64,000 nt of DNA from Thioalkalivibrio sulfidiphilus HL-EbGr7 (GTDB taxonomy: Bacteria; Pseudomonadota; Gammaproteobacteria; Ectothiorhodospirales; Ectothiorhodospiraceae). Within the stretch, counting starts at the first letter, position 1, and each line of letters opens with the position of its first letter. The stretch lies in NCBI RefSeq assembly GCF_000021985.1, contig NC_011901.1:2480001-2544000 (forward strand). Direction: 5' to 3'. The notes beneath the pieces were generated by a model that saw nothing but the letters and a program-made list of their open reading frames with translations, ran no database searches and was not told the origin of the DNA. The position numbers and the translations under genes are program-made. Positions 1 to 9,409 of the stretch are shown one piece after another.

Positions 1-1275
1 GCCGAAATGCCCTGGCGGACGATTGGGCGTGCGGCGTGGGGAAGCACAAATCGAAGCTCGCCAAATCCCTCCGAGGCCGCTCGCGCAGGTGATACGGTTA
101 TCATCAGGGCAGGCACCTATTCCACTACCGGTACAGGTGTCCGCTACGACCCTGCCTACAATCCAGCGAATAGCGGAACAGCCTCGAACCCGATTGTCTT
201 CCAGGCAGAAGGCACTGTGATCTTGACTCAAACCGGACGGGGACCGCTGATTGGTGCTAACGGTAATTATGGAGCCAGAGACTACATCTCCTGGAAAGGA
301 TTCACGATTAACGAAATCGATGCACTATCAACATCCGATACCGGGCCAGTTGTGTTGTGGTCAACGACTGGCTCTACGATCGAAGATTGTGTCATCAATG
401 GATACGACAATGGCGTGAACGGAGATAATCACAATGGAATCCGTTTGGAAAATACCACCAACGTCGTGCTTAGGAACAATCGCATATTCAATGTCCTAAA
501 CTTCGGCAACGTACACCACAATGGCGCAGGTATAATGGCTTATTTCAGCCGAGGCGCGCTGATCGAAAACAATGAAATCTACGACTCTGGCGCTGGAATT
601 TTCGTAAAAGGCGGTGATAACCGAGACTTTACAATACGCAATAATCTGTTACGCAACAATGGCAAAGGTATACTCACCATGTACACCCATCCTGATGGTG
701 AGCACCGCATCCATCAGAACATTGCCATCAATAACGGAAGCGGCATATCCATAGAACTCAATTCCAAGAATGTTAGCGTGGTCAACAACACGCTAGTTGG
801 TAACGGAAATGGACTCCGGATCGGATGGTGTGGCGACACCATGAGTAATGTGAGATTTAGAAACAACATCATCGCACATTCTCAAACAGAGGGTTTTTCT
901 GCAGGAGAATGTGGTTCGACGAACCCCTTCAATATCGACCACAATATCTATCACAACAATCCGCGTGGTTGGAGCATAGCCGGCACACGATACACCAGCA
1001 TAGAAGCATGGCGCGCAGCACTCGGCGGCAAAGAACTAAGCAGCTTTACAAGCGATCCGCGATTTCAGGACATAAGTACGTTGAATTACCGTCTCCAATC
1101 CAGTTCTCCCGCATTTGGAGCAGGCATCGATGTTCTGGACCTCAATAACAACAGTATCACATCCGATGCAATTACAATTGGCGCATATATTACGGGAACA
1201 GAATCCATTGGACTCCTGAGCGGGACAGCTCCCGCCAGTGCACCAAGCGCGCCGCAATCACTAACGTTGCGGTGA
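1..1275 (+). CDS. Right-handed parallel beta-helix protein, 5' end cut by the window
   Basis: The frame is already open at base 1, so the true start lies outside the window; the Met at base 7 is internal or accidental. The protein shows repeated short beta-strand turns rich in Asn and Gly (IENNEIYDSGAGIFVKG, IRNNLLRNNGKG, VVNNTLVGNGNG), the pattern of pectate-lyase-like parallel beta-helix repeats (about residues 25-400). The opening ARAGDTVIIRAGTY is the usual entry strand of this fold. Such proteins bind, cleave or epimerise polysaccharides and are common beside exopolysaccharide loci, but no catalytic residues can be named here. It ends in PSAPQSLTLR with no PEP-CTERM or other sorting tail. 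It converges on the minus-strand GT2 across a strong hairpin. Base composition is AT-richer than in the 8-30 kb region. Confidence 0.85.
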   Translation, partial: AEMPWRTIGRAAWGSTNRSSPNPSEAARAGDTVIIRAGTYSTTGTGVRYDPAYNPANSGTASNPIVFQAEGTVILTQTGRGPLIGANGNYGARDYISWKGFTINEIDALSTSDTGPVVLWSTTGSTIEDCVINGYDNGVNGDNHNGIRLENTTNVVLRNNRIFNVLNFGNVHHNGAGIMAYFSRGALIENNEIYDSGAGIFVKGGDNRDFTIRNNLLRNNGKGILTMYTHPDGEHRIHQNIAINNGSGISIELNSKNVSVVNNTLVGNGNGLRIGWCGDTMSNVRFRNNIIAHSQTEGFSAGECGSTNPFNIDHNIYHNNPRGWSIAGTRYTSIEAWRAALGGKELSSFTSDPRFQDISTLNYRLQSSSPAFGAGIDVLDLNNNSITSDAITIGAYITGTESIGLLSGTAPASAPSAPQSLTLR

Positions 1276-1332
1276 CCAACTCGCTCACATCTTAATGTGA
1301 CTAACTTGGTAGAAACTCTACAAGACTATAGA

Positions 1333-1367
1333 AAATGCCCGTGGTAACAACCTAGCCACGGGCATTT
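1333..1367. terminator. Bidirectional hairpin terminator between convergent genes
   Basis: AAATGCCCGTGG (1333-1344) pairs perfectly over 12 bp with CCACGGGCATTT (1356-1367) around an 11-nt loop. An A-rich edge on the left and a T-rich edge on the right let it work in both directions. It sits between the beta-helix gene (+) and the GT2 gene (-). Confidence 0.8.
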
Positions 1368-1381
1368 CATTGGACTCTGTA

Positions 1382-2344
1382 TTAATTCATGCGCCAAGGA
1401 TACTTAATAGGTGACATTGCGCGAATAATGTCCGCCGCATTAACACATCGGCACAACTGAACATTGCGACGCTGACTCAGCATAACAGGAAGTGATTTTA
1501 ACGCGTCAGTTTTCGCTTTCAGTATTACTTTCCCGCGTCCGCGCATGACAAATAATACAATCGATGCAAAATTGACAAATACATGAAAAGGAAGGTAGTA
1601 CCAGAAATAACGACCAGGCATATTCTTAACATATGTCCAGACCATGTTTCGATGGGCGTAATAGACAGAAAAATCACTACCTTTGCCACTGCTAGCAGAT
1701 CCGACGTGCCTCACGATGGCATTCGGAATATACATACACCGGCACCCCCGTAGACGCATCCGGAACCCAAAATCCACATCCTCGTGATAACAAAAATAAT
1801 TTACATCAAAGCCGCCGAGGTCAAGGAATACTCGTCTTCGGATCAGTGCCGCACCCCCGCATGGTGAAAATACTTCCTCCTCCTTCAGACCGTAGACGTC
1901 TGCTGGCATACCCTGAAACCTCGGCCACACCCTGCCATCGACTTTATATGAATCGCCTGCCCCATCAATAATAGTCGCGTCCTGCTCACTTAACATCTTC
2001 GATGCAAATGAATCATGTGCAGGATATTGAACCGTCGCGCGCATGAGAGTTTGTAACCATTTTTTTTCTGGGAAAGCATCAGGATTGAGTAAAGCGATCC
2101 AATCACAGTCTGCCAGCATGTCAGCAGCTATGTTATTAGCCTTGGCGAAGCCAACATTATGATCCATACGCACAACTTGCAATGATGGCAGAATTCCTTC
2201 AACTCCCACCAAAGAACCATCATGGCTTGCATTGTCTAGCACTAATACTCGACTTGGAGAAACCGTCTGACGACTAACGTGCTCTAAACACTTCCGCAGT
2301 AACGCACCAGAATTGTAATTTACGATGATTACACCGATACGCAT
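1382..2344 (-). CDS. Glycosyltransferase family 2 (rhamnosyltransferase-like)
   Basis: A predicted GT-A fold transferase adding a sugar to the growing surface glycan at the cytoplasmic membrane. The N-terminus MRIGVIIVNYNSGALLRKCL is the GT2 nucleotide-binding strand. LVLDNASHDGS and LLNPDAF follow, the latter standing in for the DXD metal site, and GGAALIRRRVFLDLGGFD with YHEDVDFGFRMRLRG is the typical acceptor-side block. The start is placed at 2344 (320 residues) because AGGAAG lies about 7 nt upstream; a longer in-frame extension to 2401 has no such site. It is the last gene of the left minus-strand group and is followed by a hairpin. Sugar specificity cannot be read from sequence. Confidence 0.9.
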   Translation of the reverse strand: MRIGVIIVNYNSGALLRKCLEHVSRQTVSPSRVLVLDNASHDGSLVGVEGILPSLQVVRMDHNVGFAKANNIAADMLADCDWIALLNPDAFPEKKWLQTLMRATVQYPAHDSFASKMLSEQDATIIDGAGDSYKVDGRVWPRFQGMPADVYGLKEEEVFSPCGGAALIRRRVFLDLGGFDVNYFCYHEDVDFGFRMRLRGCRCMYIPNAIVRHVGSASSGKGSDFSVYYAHRNMVWTYVKNMPGRYFWYYLPFHVFVNFASIVLFVMRGRGKVILKAKTDALKSLPVMLSQRRNVQLCRCVNAADIIRAMSPIKYPWRMN

Positions 2345-2698
2345 TCTACACTTCCTGTTGATGGACAAGTGAGCAGCGATTAAAAGCAAAAATTCCACCA
2401 CACGATCAGCACATCCACATACGGTCGCTGCGCTGCATCATGTCAACGAACTCGGTTTCTAAAGACAATTCTGGCCATATTGAAACTCTACCTTGCTCAG
2501 CATCTCCGATGCGCTTTATTAAGCCAGAGCTCTAACACACCATTGCACAAATTGATTATTCACTCCACTTTGATATCTGACCAGCTAATTCTCTCAACCC
2601 AGGCGCAATGTGAAATAACATTGGCCGCCATGTAAAGCTAATCAGACTAATTTTCATATTCATCAAATATCGTATGTAATACTAAATGTTTTCTGCGC
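2345..2698. other. 354-bp AT-rich intergenic stretch, no gene seen
   Basis: This lies between the ABC transporter stop and the GT2 start. It is visibly AT-rich and stop-dense in all frames. I see no RNA gene, strong hairpin or copy of the dispersed repeat. It may hold a promoter for the GT2 gene, but no convincing -35/-10 pair stands out. Confidence 0.5.
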
Positions 2699-4510
2699 CT
2701 ATTCAATGGTCACAACCATTTCACGAAACTTAGGACTAGACTCTATAAGTTCATCATAGTTGCCAGACCCGACAACACATCCCTGATCCATAACAAATAT
2801 TTTATCGGATTGACGCACCGTGCTCAGACGATGAGCGATAATGATAATTGTCTTTTTACGTGCTAGCGAATGTATCGCTTCCATGACACCATGCTCAGTT
2901 ACGTTATCAAGCGCGCTGGTTGCCTCGTCAAATATGAGAACATTCGGATCATGGTAAAGCGCCCGGGCTATACCAATCCTCTGTCTCTGTCCACCAGACA
3001 ATCTGACACCACGCTCACCTATCTCGGTCTGATATCCATATTTAAGTTGATGAACGACAAAATCATGGAGATTAGCCATCCTTGCCGCTCTTTCAACGGC
3101 GTCAATATCAATCTTCTCAGCAGGAATCCCAAAGGCAATATTCGCTGCGATTGTGTCATCCGCCAGAAATATGGTTTGCGGAACATAGCCCACGCTTTTC
3201 TGCCAGGATGCGACATTATTCTGATTGATAACACAGCCATCCACGAGCAAGGAACCGCTTGACGGCTTGATAAGTCCAAGGATGATATCAACAACGGTGG
3301 TCTTTCCTGAGCCCGTTGTACCGACGAGCCCAATCGTCGAATATGCAGGGATATGCATCGTTACGCCGTCCAGCGCCAATTTGTCAGTCCCTGGATAACT
3401 GAACCGCACATCACGCAGCTCAATACTGCTGTTGAGCGGCAATGGAGTAATCGGAGATATATTGTCTGTCACCGGATAATTACGCCTTGAATCCTGAATC
3501 TCCAGCAAATCAGAATGGAGTGATTCAGTGGCCGGCATCATGACTTTGAGCTGCGTAATGCCACGATAGATACCTTGAAGCGCAGGCATAAGCCTGTAAC
3601 CAGCTAATGCGTAGAGCGCAATCAAAGGCAAGGCCCCTTCTACGCCTCCATGCACGGAAATAAGATAAAGCAACACAACGATCATGCCACCGAACACAAG
3701 CCCCTGCATCGCAAATGATGGAAACTCCGATATGATCATGGATGAGATGCTTCGTCGCGCCATATCGAGCGATGGCTTTTTGAATCTCCGAAGAAATTCG
3801 TGCTCGTGCCCTCCGATCTTGATGTCCTTGATTCCACCAAAGGCCTCGCTTACCGCCCGATAGCGCCCCTGGTTTGCAACCATGCGCTCATGGCCGAGTC
3901 TCGCAAGATAATGTCTTGCAATCACATACACCAGCAGATAAACCCCACACAGAATGACAGCCATACTAATAGCTAGAACAGGATCCACTACAAGCAATAA
4001 TGCCAGCAAGAATGCGGCTACAAAAAGATTCGACACAAGCACCATTGCGGTGAAAAAAGCACCCTGAATCACATATCCGACTTCGGAGAGAATGTTAGCA
4101 GAGAGCTTGGATGTGTGACGACCCAGATACCAGGAATACGGTTGCTTCAGATATCCACCAACAAGGCGCAAGCCAAGTGAATGATTCTGCAGATGCATGA
4201 ATCGAAGCTGGGCCCATAACGTAAGCGCCCGTAGCAGGATGCTGAACATCAGCAAGAGGAATGTTGCCGACCCAAGGAAAAACAGAAATTCACTTCTGTC
4301 CTCAAAATTCAGATATGAGTAAACAGCAAACAAGTATTGGTTGCTTTCCACGACACCTGGATTTGAAAGTACGGCGATGAATGGCATGATGGATGCCACA
4401 CCCATGGTTTCAACCAATGCCATAATAAGCGTTAGCAGGAATACAAACATGGCCCGGCGCCTTTCCTTTCGCTCAAGCATGTCATACATCGTTTTGAATA
4501 TCGCTATCAC
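2699..4510 (-). CDS. ABC transporter, fused permease-ATPase, PglK/MsbA-like flippase
   Basis: Half-transporter of 603 residues with the membrane domain first and the nucleotide-binding domain second, the layout of lipid-linked oligosaccharide flippases such as PglK and of MsbA. About six membrane segments lie in residues 20-320; VETMGVASIMPFIAVL (33-48) is typical of the PglK-like subgroup. ATPase motifs are complete: Walker A GTTGSGKT (397-404), Q-loop YVPQ (442-445), signature LSGGQRQ (504-510) and Walker B/D-loop FDEATSALD (527-535). The start codon is GTG at 4510, with AGGATAGG just upstream. It lies between glycosyltransferase genes, so moving an undecaprenyl-linked glycan across the inner membrane is the likely job. 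No Wzx-type flippase was recognised elsewhere in the window. Confidence 0.9.
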   Translation of the reverse strand: MIAIFKTMYDMLERKERRRAMFVFLLTLIMALVETMGVASIMPFIAVLSNPGVVESNQYLFAVYSYLNFEDRSEFLFFLGSATFLLLMFSILLRALTLWAQLRFMHLQNHSLGLRLVGGYLKQPYSWYLGRHTSKLSANILSEVGYVIQGAFFTAMVLVSNLFVAAFLLALLLVVDPVLAISMAVILCGVYLLVYVIARHYLARLGHERMVANQGRYRAVSEAFGGIKDIKIGGHEHEFLRRFKKPSLDMARRSISSMIISEFPSFAMQGLVFGGMIVVLLYLISVHGGVEGALPLIALYALAGYRLMPALQGIYRGITQLKVMMPATESLHSDLLEIQDSRRNYPVTDNISPITPLPLNSSIELRDVRFSYPGTDKLALDGVTMHIPAYSTIGLVGTTGSGKTTVVDIILGLIKPSSGSLLVDGCVINQNNVASWQKSVGYVPQTIFLADDTIAANIAFGIPAEKIDIDAVERAARMANLHDFVVHQLKYGYQTEIGERGVRLSGGQRQRIGIARALYHDPNVLIFDEATSALDNVTEHGVMEAIHSLARKKTIIIIAHRLSTVRQSDKIFVMDQGCVVGSGNYDELIESSPKFREMVVTIE

Positions 4511-4605
4511 AAATACCTATCCTAACCAGGTCAATTGGAGAGAAATGCCAGGGCCAGAAAATGGGGTCAAATAATTCAAAATCGCAGAGACGCACGATTA
4601 ATCAT

Positions 4606-5832
4606 TTATGATTTAATCACGCCCTCGTAGACAGCCTGTATTGATTGAGCATTGACTTCGGCAGTGAATCTGCTTTTGACATGGACGATACCAGCCTCAC
4701 CAAGACGATGCCTGAGCCCTGGATCCCGGATCAGCGCCACCAGCTTATCCGCAAGATCAACATGATCTCCCGAGCGAAACAGCATGCCGGTCTCACCTGG
4801 AATAACGGTTTCTTTTGGCCCACCGAGATCAGCTGCAACCACCGGACGTCCCTTTCCCATGGCCTCGAGAACGACCAGACCAAATGGTTCTGCTTCCACC
4901 GACGCATGGACGACTACGTCCATGATGTCCATCAGGTCTGTCGCGTCCTTGCGATAACCCGTAAATATGATCTTCCTTGCCACACCCAAGGAGTCAGCAA
5001 GGTCGAGAATTCGATCGTAATAATTATTGTCCGCGACCTTGCCAACGAACACGCATCTCAAGTCAGGAAAAGACTCGACCACTGCAGGTAGAGATCTGAT
5101 TAGAACCTCTTGTCCCTTCCACCACTTGATATTGCCAAGCATTCCGACTACTGGAACGCCCTCATCAATGCCCAAAGAATGCCTTAATCCAACGGGATCG
5201 GCGCTGTTTCTCAAACGCTCTGTTTCAATGCCATCATAGATTCGAATCAATTTTCCTGGCGATACACCACGTCTCTGAAGATCATCTTTAACCATATCCG
5301 AAACACTAATGATCCGATGGATCAACTTCGTACCGAAATATGACATACGCCCAAAATCGGGCGGAAAGCCTCTCTGGTGGGCGATAACAGTTAGCCCAAG
5401 CATTCTGGCCGCAAGTATGAGGTCCAGATCCCCTCCACTCGAATTATTTAGATGCACGATACTGACTTTCTCTCGGCGCAAAATACGCAACCATTTGTAT
5501 GTATTCAAAATCAGTACACGCACGAAATTCACAGCGGACTGCAACAATCTGGTGATAACGGCAAACCATCTGAGCTTTGGTGACGGCAGGATGATAGGTT
5601 TCGGCGTATCCAGGACCATCACTCGCGCACCTGAAGCGACGAAGTCGTCTTTGATCTCAGTGTTTTCATAGAAGCAAACGATCGGCTGATAATTCTCCCG
5701 GTCCAGATGACGGCATATCGCCAGTAGGCATACGTGCGACCCGCCCACTGTGCCATCCGTGTTGTGTTCAAGATACAGCACCTTATTATTCAAAATGCTC
5801 ACCATGGAGAACGTTCGGCGCATTGCCTGCAT
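4606..5832 (-). CDS. Glycosyltransferase family 4
   Basis: A GT-B fold sugar transferase. The acceptor domain has the glycine loop NTDGTVGGSHVCLL near the N-terminus. The donor domain has VVGMLGNIKWWKGQEVLIRSL and the E-x7-E block of GT4 enzymes, EPFGLVVLEAMGKGRPVVAADLGG, which binds the nucleotide sugar. Length (408) is normal. Met codons at 5832, 5823 and 5805 are all possible starts; none has a clear ribosome site, so the N-terminus is uncertain. It is 95 bp from the flippase gene and probably co-transcribed with it. The substrate is unknown. Confidence 0.87.
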   Translation of the reverse strand: MQAMRRTFSMVSILNNKVLYLEHNTDGTVGGSHVCLLAICRHLDRENYQPIVCFYENTEIKDDFVASGARVMVLDTPKPIILPSPKLRWFAVITRLLQSAVNFVRVLILNTYKWLRILRREKVSIVHLNNSSGGDLDLILAARMLGLTVIAHQRGFPPDFGRMSYFGTKLIHRIISVSDMVKDDLQRRGVSPGKLIRIYDGIETERLRNSADPVGLRHSLGIDEGVPVVGMLGNIKWWKGQEVLIRSLPAVVESFPDLRCVFVGKVADNNYYDRILDLADSLGVARKIIFTGYRKDATDLMDIMDVVVHASVEAEPFGLVVLEAMGKGRPVVAADLGGPKETVIPGETGMLFRSGDHVDLADKLVALIRDPGLRHRLGEAGIVHVKSRFTAEVNAQSIQAVYEGVIKS

Positions 5833-5958
5833 CAGCCATTACTGGCAACCACACACTCATTATCATCCATCCGCCGCATAGCTTTATGTTTATTACACAG
5901 CGCGCACTGATCATGAGTTCCCGCAGGGCGTTAGGCTCTTACACAACAGCCTGAAGCA

Positions 5959-7044
5959 TCAGCCTCTGAGCGCCTCCCTGACCATTTTCGTGTAATGACA
6001 AGGAAGATGCGCATTCGCGATTCTTCGTCGCGCATTTGTACCCAGTCGCTCGTACAGATCGTGGTCAGCATTGAGCAATCGGATCATGTCCTTGAGGGCT
6101 TGAGGATCCTTGTGCCGCACCAGCAAACCATCCACCATGTGATCGATATAATCCACTGTACCTGCCGTTTTTGTTGCAATGACCGCCTTACCCAAAGCCA
6201 TTGCCTGGAGCACCACGCTCTGACCCGTGGATATAGATCTGTGTTCAAGTGGTACGATTACCGCACGCGCGCGCAGAATAAGCAGTTCAAGCTCATTGAC
6301 CGGGATATTCTCCAGTACAGTCACGTTGTCATTCCTGGGTAAACTGTCAGCGGTACCTGTTCCACCAACGATCACAAGCCTGATCTCCGTTCCCGAAACA
6401 GCCTTGATCAGTGTGTAGTAGTCCCGAAATGACCTTCCGGCAGCAATAATGTAGCCCTCAACCTGATCTACTGTTTTCTCCAAAAGTACAGGCGATGTGT
6501 GCAGAGGCACATACGCCAGCTTGTCTTTTGACCAGCCAAACACATGACTGTAATAGTTGATCTCGTGTCTTGATGAGACGATTACACGTTCAACCGAGGA
6601 CAGCAGAAGTCGCATCAACGAATATTTGACCCTGGATCTAAACGTCGGCTGCTTCTCCCTCATGATGAACTGTAATATGACATGCTTCGGACGCCTCATG
6701 CCTGTCAGGGACTGCCAAAAGGCGATGGACAGACCGACAAGGTCGCACTCGAACGTGAATACATATTCGTAGCGACGCCTCCAACCGATCAGATGCCACA
6801 AAACCTTCAGCATCACCCAGGGCAGTTCCAGTGTGGAGATCGTTTGGGAGTGTTTGCCCTTGTAGGTCAGGCGTTCATAATCCAGGGCACAGAGGTCCTT
6901 GTCAGCATCCAGATGCGTCCACCACCAGGGCTTATCGTGCCATGGCCCCAGCGTGACCACGAGTGAACGGGGCCGCTTATCCGCTGCCTGCCGGCCTGTC
7001 TTCTTTCGTCGCTCAACAGACATCATGCATGCCTTTGCGGCCAT
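5959..7044 (-). CDS. Glycosyltransferase, GT-B fold (GT1/GT4-like)
   Basis: The C-terminal half has a Rossmann donor domain: YIIAAGRSFRDYYTLIKAV, LVIVGGTG and the donor-binding block GQSVVLQAMALGKAVIATKTAG, in which the first Glu of the usual E-x7-E is replaced (QSVVLQAM). The N-terminal acceptor half is divergent and Trp-rich (PWHDKPWWWTHLDAD). The start is uncertain: Met 7 (base 7026) has AAGG at suitable spacing, while the longest frame starts at 7044. It is likely part of the surface glycan assembly operon with the GT4 and ABC genes downstream. The substrate is unknown. Confidence 0.82.
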   Translation of the reverse strand: MAAKACMMSVERRKKTGRQAADKRPRSLVVTLGPWHDKPWWWTHLDADKDLCALDYERLTYKGKHSQTISTLELPWVMLKVLWHLIGWRRRYEYVFTFECDLVGLSIAFWQSLTGMRRPKHVILQFIMREKQPTFRSRVKYSLMRLLLSSVERVIVSSRHEINYYSHVFGWSKDKLAYVPLHTSPVLLEKTVDQVEGYIIAAGRSFRDYYTLIKAVSGTEIRLVIVGGTGTADSLPRNDNVTVLENIPVNELELLILRARAVIVPLEHRSISTGQSVVLQAMALGKAVIATKTAGTVDYIDHMVDGLLVRHKDPQALKDMIRLLNADHDLYERLGTNARRRIANAHLPCHYTKMVREALRG

Positions 7045-7087
7045 GGATCTCTACTGGGTTTTGTGGCAACGGAATCCAGATCATTAA

Positions 7088-9175
7088 TTAGTCTGCGGTG
7101 GCAGGTGAGCGATGCTCGGCACCGATCCCGGCAACATTTCCAGATCCAATCCCCTCCTGTTCACGGGCCTTGCGGATGACGGTTTCTGCCAGATTTGTCT
7201 GATATCGCTCACTGGCAAAGGCCGAATAGAGATCGAGCGGCGCCTTTCCCGGCTTGAGGAGCCTAAGGACCACCTTGAGCATCCCGCCCAGCATCCTGAT
7301 CACAGTGAACGGCAACCACATGAAGCGCAAGTCAGGACGCGCTTCGCGTAAACGGCGTACCAGGTCACGTCGGCGGGGAGGCGGTGCCTCGACCAGGTTC
7401 ACGACCGAAGGCGCCTCATCGAAGCGTTCTACCAGGTAGCGGATCACCTGCGCCGCCGTGGTGACGTCACACACGCTCAGCTCACTGGAAGGCGTGCCGG
7501 CGGCGACGAACAGCGGACCCACTTCCCGCCCCAGGCGTCCGGGTGGCGTGAAGTGACGATAGTCCACCAGCGGCCCAAGCCGGACTGTGCGCGTCCCGAA
7601 TCCATGGGCCTTGCCCAGCTCGCGGGCGATGCGCTCCGCCTCGGCCTTGGCCCAGACATAGGGTCCTCGCCCGAGATTGCCCTCATCCACCGGATCGCTT
7701 TCGCTCAGGGGGTGCCCCACCTCACTGCTGGGCTTGTGCACCGCGATGCTGCTGGTATCGATGACCTTGCGGATACCCAGCCGGCCTGCGGTATCCAGCA
7801 CGTTGCGGGTCGCACGGATGGTGTTACGCTCGTGGGCCTCCTTGCCGCCCACGGTCTCCGCGGCCAGGTGCACGACCGCCTCAACGTCCGTGAAGGCCTG
7901 CTCGGGCAACTCGCCCACCAGGTCCGCCTCGATGTACTCGACACCGGGCACCCGCTGGGCAAATGCAGGCATGCGGCGGGCCAGCACCCGCACCGACCAG
8001 CCACGTCCACGCAGCTCGGTCACCACCTCGCGGCCCAGGAAGCCGGTGCCTCCGGTCACCAGGATCGCCTTGCGGCCAGATTCGGGCGGGGCAAGGGCGG
8101 CCTCCGCCTGTCGCAGGGCCTCGGCAGCCTCCACCTCGGCCTGCCGCTCGGCCTCCATCAGCCTGTCACCGATCTGCTCGCAGAGTTTCACCGTCTGGAT
8201 GATGCTCTCCCGGGTGACGGGCACGCTGCCTTCGCCATGGATACTGGCATAAAAACCCTGCAACAGGTCGGCGAGGCCCGGATAACTCTTGTGGCGCCGG
8301 AAGAACATCTTGAACAGGGTTGCCAGGGAACCGAACACCATCTGTCTCGCCTGGCTGAAGGGCCTCAGGACGACGGCGGGGGCCGAGGCGCCGGGCCCGG
8401 GAAGCCTGGTGACCCCAGCCAGGATGAAATCCGCATTGATGGAGCCGTTGGTGGCCACGATCTTCAGATAGGACTCGATGGGTCTGCCCCGCAGGGTGAC
8501 CACCAGCATGGCGGGTCGGCCCTGGATCGACACCAGCGCCCGCACCTCGCCTTGCGGGGAGACATCGAGGGACCGTAATTCCATCTCCGGTGTAACGCCA
8601 TCCTTCTCAAAGGCACTCAACAACAGGTAGACCGGATGCGGCAGGATATCGATCAGCTGTTCAACCGGCGTGACACTGCCCTTGCCATCGGCGCGCCGAC
8701 GCACGGTCTTGAAGGAAAAATAGCTCTCCACATGGACCACGTCGCCGATCAGGTGCATGTAGTCCCGGTACTTGCGACCGGAATCCTGGAACAGGACCTG
8801 ATGGGCCGCACAGGCCTTGAGACCCTTTTCATCCGCCAGCTGGAGCACTGCGCGGGCATCGTCCTCAGACAGGGCAAAGGGCTTCTCGACGTATACATGG
8901 GCGCCATGCTCCAGTGCCAGGCGGGCCAGATCCACGTGGGTCGCCGGTGGTGTGACCACGTGTACGACATCGGGGTCGGCCTCCTTGAGCAGTGTCTCGG
9001 CATCCCTGTAAAAGCCCACGCCGGCACCAAAACGCGTCTTCAGATCCTCCTCCGGAATCAGCGGATCGGCAACGGCCACGAGCCGAGCATTCTTCAGGGT
9101 GGCGATGGCGGCGGCATGCTGGCCTGCCATCTTGCCGCCACCGAGTATTGCGATCTTCAACACCTTGTCAGTCAT
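7088..9175 (-). CDS. Bifunctional Gfo/Idh/MocA oxidoreductase - SDR epimerase/dehydratase fusion
   Basis: Two NAD(P)-dependent enzymes in one chain of 695 residues. Residues 1-350 are a Gfo/Idh/MocA oxidoreductase with dinucleotide loop ILGGGKMAG (10-18) and the EKPF motif (97-100) holding the catalytic Lys. An Ala/Glu/Gln-rich linker (about 340-365) leads to an extended SDR domain with GGTGFLG (375-381), a DTSS catalytic segment (473-476) and YVWAK (506-510, YxxxK). Together they would oxidise and epimerise or reduce a nucleotide sugar. The start at 9175 is chosen over 9295 because the extra 40 residues are read through an intergenic repeat copy and AGGGA precedes the ATG at 9175. Separate enzymes are the norm, so the fusion is noteworthy. 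Confidence 0.88.
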   Translation of the reverse strand: MTDKVLKIAILGGGKMAGQHAAAIATLKNARLVAVADPLIPEEDLKTRFGAGVGFYRDAETLLKEADPDVVHVVTPPATHVDLARLALEHGAHVYVEKPFALSEDDARAVLQLADEKGLKACAAHQVLFQDSGRKYRDYMHLIGDVVHVESYFSFKTVRRRADGKGSVTPVEQLIDILPHPVYLLLSAFEKDGVTPEMELRSLDVSPQGEVRALVSIQGRPAMLVVTLRGRPIESYLKIVATNGSINADFILAGVTRLPGPGASAPAVVLRPFSQARQMVFGSLATLFKMFFRRHKSYPGLADLLQGFYASIHGEGSVPVTRESIIQTVKLCEQIGDRLMEAERQAEVEAAEALRQAEAALAPPESGRKAILVTGGTGFLGREVVTELRGRGWSVRVLARRMPAFAQRVPGVEYIEADLVGELPEQAFTDVEAVVHLAAETVGGKEAHERNTIRATRNVLDTAGRLGIRKVIDTSSIAVHKPSSEVGHPLSESDPVDEGNLGRGPYVWAKAEAERIARELGKAHGFGTRTVRLGPLVDYRHFTPPGRLGREVGPLFVAAGTPSSELSVCDVTTAAQVIRYLVERFDEAPSVVNLVEAPPPRRRDLVRRLREARPDLRFMWLPFTVIRMLGGMLKVVLRLLKPGKAPLDLYSAFASERYQTNLAETVIRKAREQEGIGSGNVAGIGAEHRSPATAD

Positions 9176-9256
9176 ATTCCCTGGCCCTTGATTTCTTGAT
9201 GGATTGTTGGTCAGCCTGAATCGTGATCGCTCGAAGCGCTCAAAGTCAGGAAAAGC

Positions 9257-9292
9257 TTTTCTCTCGCGGAGGCGCGGAGGCGCGGAGAAAAT
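9257..9292 (+). repeat. Dispersed GC-rich repeat, copy 1 (forward)
   Basis: A TTCTCTCGCGGAGG core continues as CGCGGAGG repeated with 8-bp periodicity and closes with CGGAGAAAAT. The ends (TTCTC...GAGAA) are inverted, so a hairpin is possible. It lies between the asparagine synthase and oxidoreductase-fusion genes. Confidence 0.85.
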
Positions 9293-9409
9293 CAATTAAC
9301 ACCAGGCTCGATTCAGTTTCGATGCGCGGATGTGCCGAGTGTATCGGGACATCGGTTACAGCAGATACCCACATGCAAGTCTTATACGAATTGGTCGGGT
9401 ATAACAGGA

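Noticed and set aside
1201-1275. PEP-CTERM tail on the beta-helix protein
   Set aside because: The end APSAPQSLTLR has no hydrophobic helix or basic cluster after a PEP motif.
7553-8578. 341-codon plus-strand frame opposite the oxidoreductase fusion
   Set aside because: Shadow of the real minus-strand gene; no motif, no ribosome site, composition typical of antisense reading.
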